A stretch of DNA of 36,084 bases from an uncultured Erysipelotrichaceae bacterium (GTDB lineage: Bacteria; Bacillota_I; Bacilli_A; RFN20; CAG-826). This document shows, in pieces, positions 35,485 to 36,084 of this stretch. The notes below the pieces were generated by a model. It was not told the origin of the DNA and did not search any database. It saw nothing but the letters and a program-made list of their open reading frames with translations. The DNA is taken from contig CADCPC010000019.1 in the NCBI GenBank assembly GCA_902803285.1, positions 1 to 36,084 on the forward strand. The letters run 5' to 3'. The position numbers and the translations under genes were made by a program. Numbering within the stretch: position 1 is the first letter of the stretch; every line of letters begins with the position of its first letter.

Positions 35485-35907
35485 ATGCTTATTGATGAGA
35501 TTAAAGCAAATAACATTAAAGCGATGAAAGAAAGAGATAACGTCACTCGTGGTGTTCTCTCAATTATTATGACCAAATACAAAAATCTTGAAGTCGAACT
35601 TCGTGCTTCAGGAAAAGAGATTGGTGATAAAGAACTTTTATCGATTATCCAAAAGACTCTAAAAGAACTTTCTGATGAAAAAGAAGGATATGCAAAGGTT
35701 GGCAATCAAGAAAAGGTTGATTCTATTTCTAAACAAGAATCTGTCCTTAACGGATATCTGCCAAAACAATTAAGCGAACAAGAAATTAGAGATATCATCT
35801 CTGCCTTAGAAGACAAGAGTGTCCCTAGTGTTATGAAGCACTTTAAAACGAATTATGCAGGCCAAGTTGATATGGGGCTTGTAAATTCTGTGCTTCGTAG
35901 TTTATAA
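35485..35907 (+). CDS. yqeY: YqeY/GatB-tail family protein
   Basis: A 140-residue helical protein of the YqeY family, which shares the tail domain of the GatB amidotransferase subunit and is thought to interact with tRNA. Visible family features are MKERDNVTRGVLSIIMTKYKN near the N-terminus, KTLKELSDEKEGYAKVGNQE in the middle, the segment LNGYLPKQLSEQEI near residue 88, and the C-terminal AGQVDMGLVNSVL, where the family often has GKADGKLVN-like endings. AAGGAG precedes the ATG by seven bases. It follows the dUTPase gene after 11 bases and precedes tRNA-Trp by 25 bases. Its exact function is not established. Confidence 0.88.
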   Translation: MLIDEIKANNIKAMKERDNVTRGVLSIIMTKYKNLEVELRASGKEIGDKELLSIIQKTLKELSDEKEGYAKVGNQEKVDSISKQESVLNGYLPKQLSEQEIRDIISALEDKSVPSVMKHFKTNYAGQVDMGLVNSVLRSL

Positions 35908-35914
35908 TCTTAAA

Positions 35915-35930
35915 ACGTCAGCAATGACGT
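35915..35930 (+). other. Short hairpin with a GCAA tetraloop between yqeY and tRNA-Trp
   Basis: ACGTCA and TGACGT are perfect complements closing GCAA, a stable GNRA-type loop. No T run follows, so a terminator is unlikely. It ends two bases before the tRNA and could be a processing or end-protecting element in a combined transcript. Confidence 0.45.
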
Positions 35931-35932
35931 CT

Positions 35933-36006
35933 AGGGGCATCGTACAACGGCAGTACAGCGGTCTCCAAAACCGTTAATGTGGGTTCGATTCCTACTGCCC
36001 CTGCCA
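35933..36006 (+). tRNA. trnW: tRNA-Trp (anticodon CCA)
   Basis: A complete cloverleaf can be drawn: acceptor arm AGGGGCA (35933-35939) with TGCCCCT (35996-36002), discriminator G at 36003 and an encoded CCA at 36004-36006. The anticodon loop is CTCCAAA on a CGGT/ACCG stem, giving anticodon CCA. The T arm has the TTCGATT loop. Reading only UGG agrees with TGA serving as a stop codon in this genome. Confidence 0.95.
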
Positions 36007-36042
36007 AAACAGTTCAATTGAGGATGACCCCTCTTTGATTAA

Positions 36043-36073
36043 GTGTGACTCCTGAATACTAGTTTGCTCACAC
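36043..36073. other. Inverted repeat at the window edge
   Basis: GTGTGA (36043-36048) and TCACAC (36068-36073) are perfect complements with a 19-base loop. A shorter GAGG/CCTC pair with TTTG lies at 36020-36036. Either may end the tRNA transcript or start a leader of a gene beyond the window; the sequence stops too soon to tell. Confidence 0.3.
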
Positions 36074-36084
36074 ACAAGATAATC

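Noticed and set aside
36007-36084. Possible start of a T-box or other leader after tRNA-Trp
   Set aside because: Only 78 bases are available and no specifier loop or T-box sequence can be seen.

Overview
The window reads as an AT-rich chromosomal segment of a Gram-positive, gut-type bacterium, most likely an uncultured member of the class Bacilli (Bacillota). Grounds: Shine-Dalgarno sites of the AGGAGG type, many lipobox lipoproteins, SipW-type signal peptides, Firmicutes-type maltodextrin transport and glycogen genes, and use of the standard bacterial code (TGG for Trp, TGA used as a stop, a tRNA-Trp with anticodon CCA). Every supported gene is on the + strand and almost the whole window is one starch/alpha-glucan utilisation locus.

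Region 1 (1-7532) is an ABC importer for maltodextrins: the 3' part of a solute-binding protein, two permeases (MalF/MalG type) and an unusually long MsmX-type ATPase with a coiled-coil extension, followed by two small lipoproteins of unknown function. Region 2 (7552-22317) begins at an internal promoter and encodes the surface starch-degrading machinery: a lipid-anchored GH13 amylase with three Ig-like domains and a CBM41-like module, a poly-glycine-linker lipoprotein, a type I pullulanase, and three lipoproteins built of bacterial Ig-like domains. One of these (15841-20149) is a very large modular starch-binding scaffold whose last domain is broken by a frameshift. A terminator closes the region.

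Region 3 (22333-27553) is the most unusual part. Three proteins with SipW-cognate (TasA/camelysin-type) signal peptides carry starch-binding modules and surround a SipW-like signal peptidase. That peptidase has a large extracellular insertion and a CBM26-like domain predicted to lie in the cytosol. A separately promoted membrane-anchored protein with two CBM26-like modules follows (27670-29130). My main hypothesis is a starch-adhesive surface layer or fibre assembled from SipW-processed proteins, working next to lipid-anchored amylases; it uses neither the Bacteroides Sus proteins nor cohesin/dockerin pairs.

Region 4 (29199-34980) is intracellular alpha-glucan metabolism: 4-alpha-glucanotransferase (malQ), branching enzyme (glgB) and glycogen phosphorylase (glgP), with malQ and glgB each behind a promoter containing an inverted repeat. 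The end of the window holds a dimeric dUTPase, a YqeY-family protein and tRNA-Trp. The logic of the whole is: bind starch at the surface, cut alpha-1,4 and alpha-1,6 bonds outside, import maltodextrins by the ABC transporter, then rearrange, store or phosphorolyse them inside. No transcription factor, mobile element or CRISPR array was seen.
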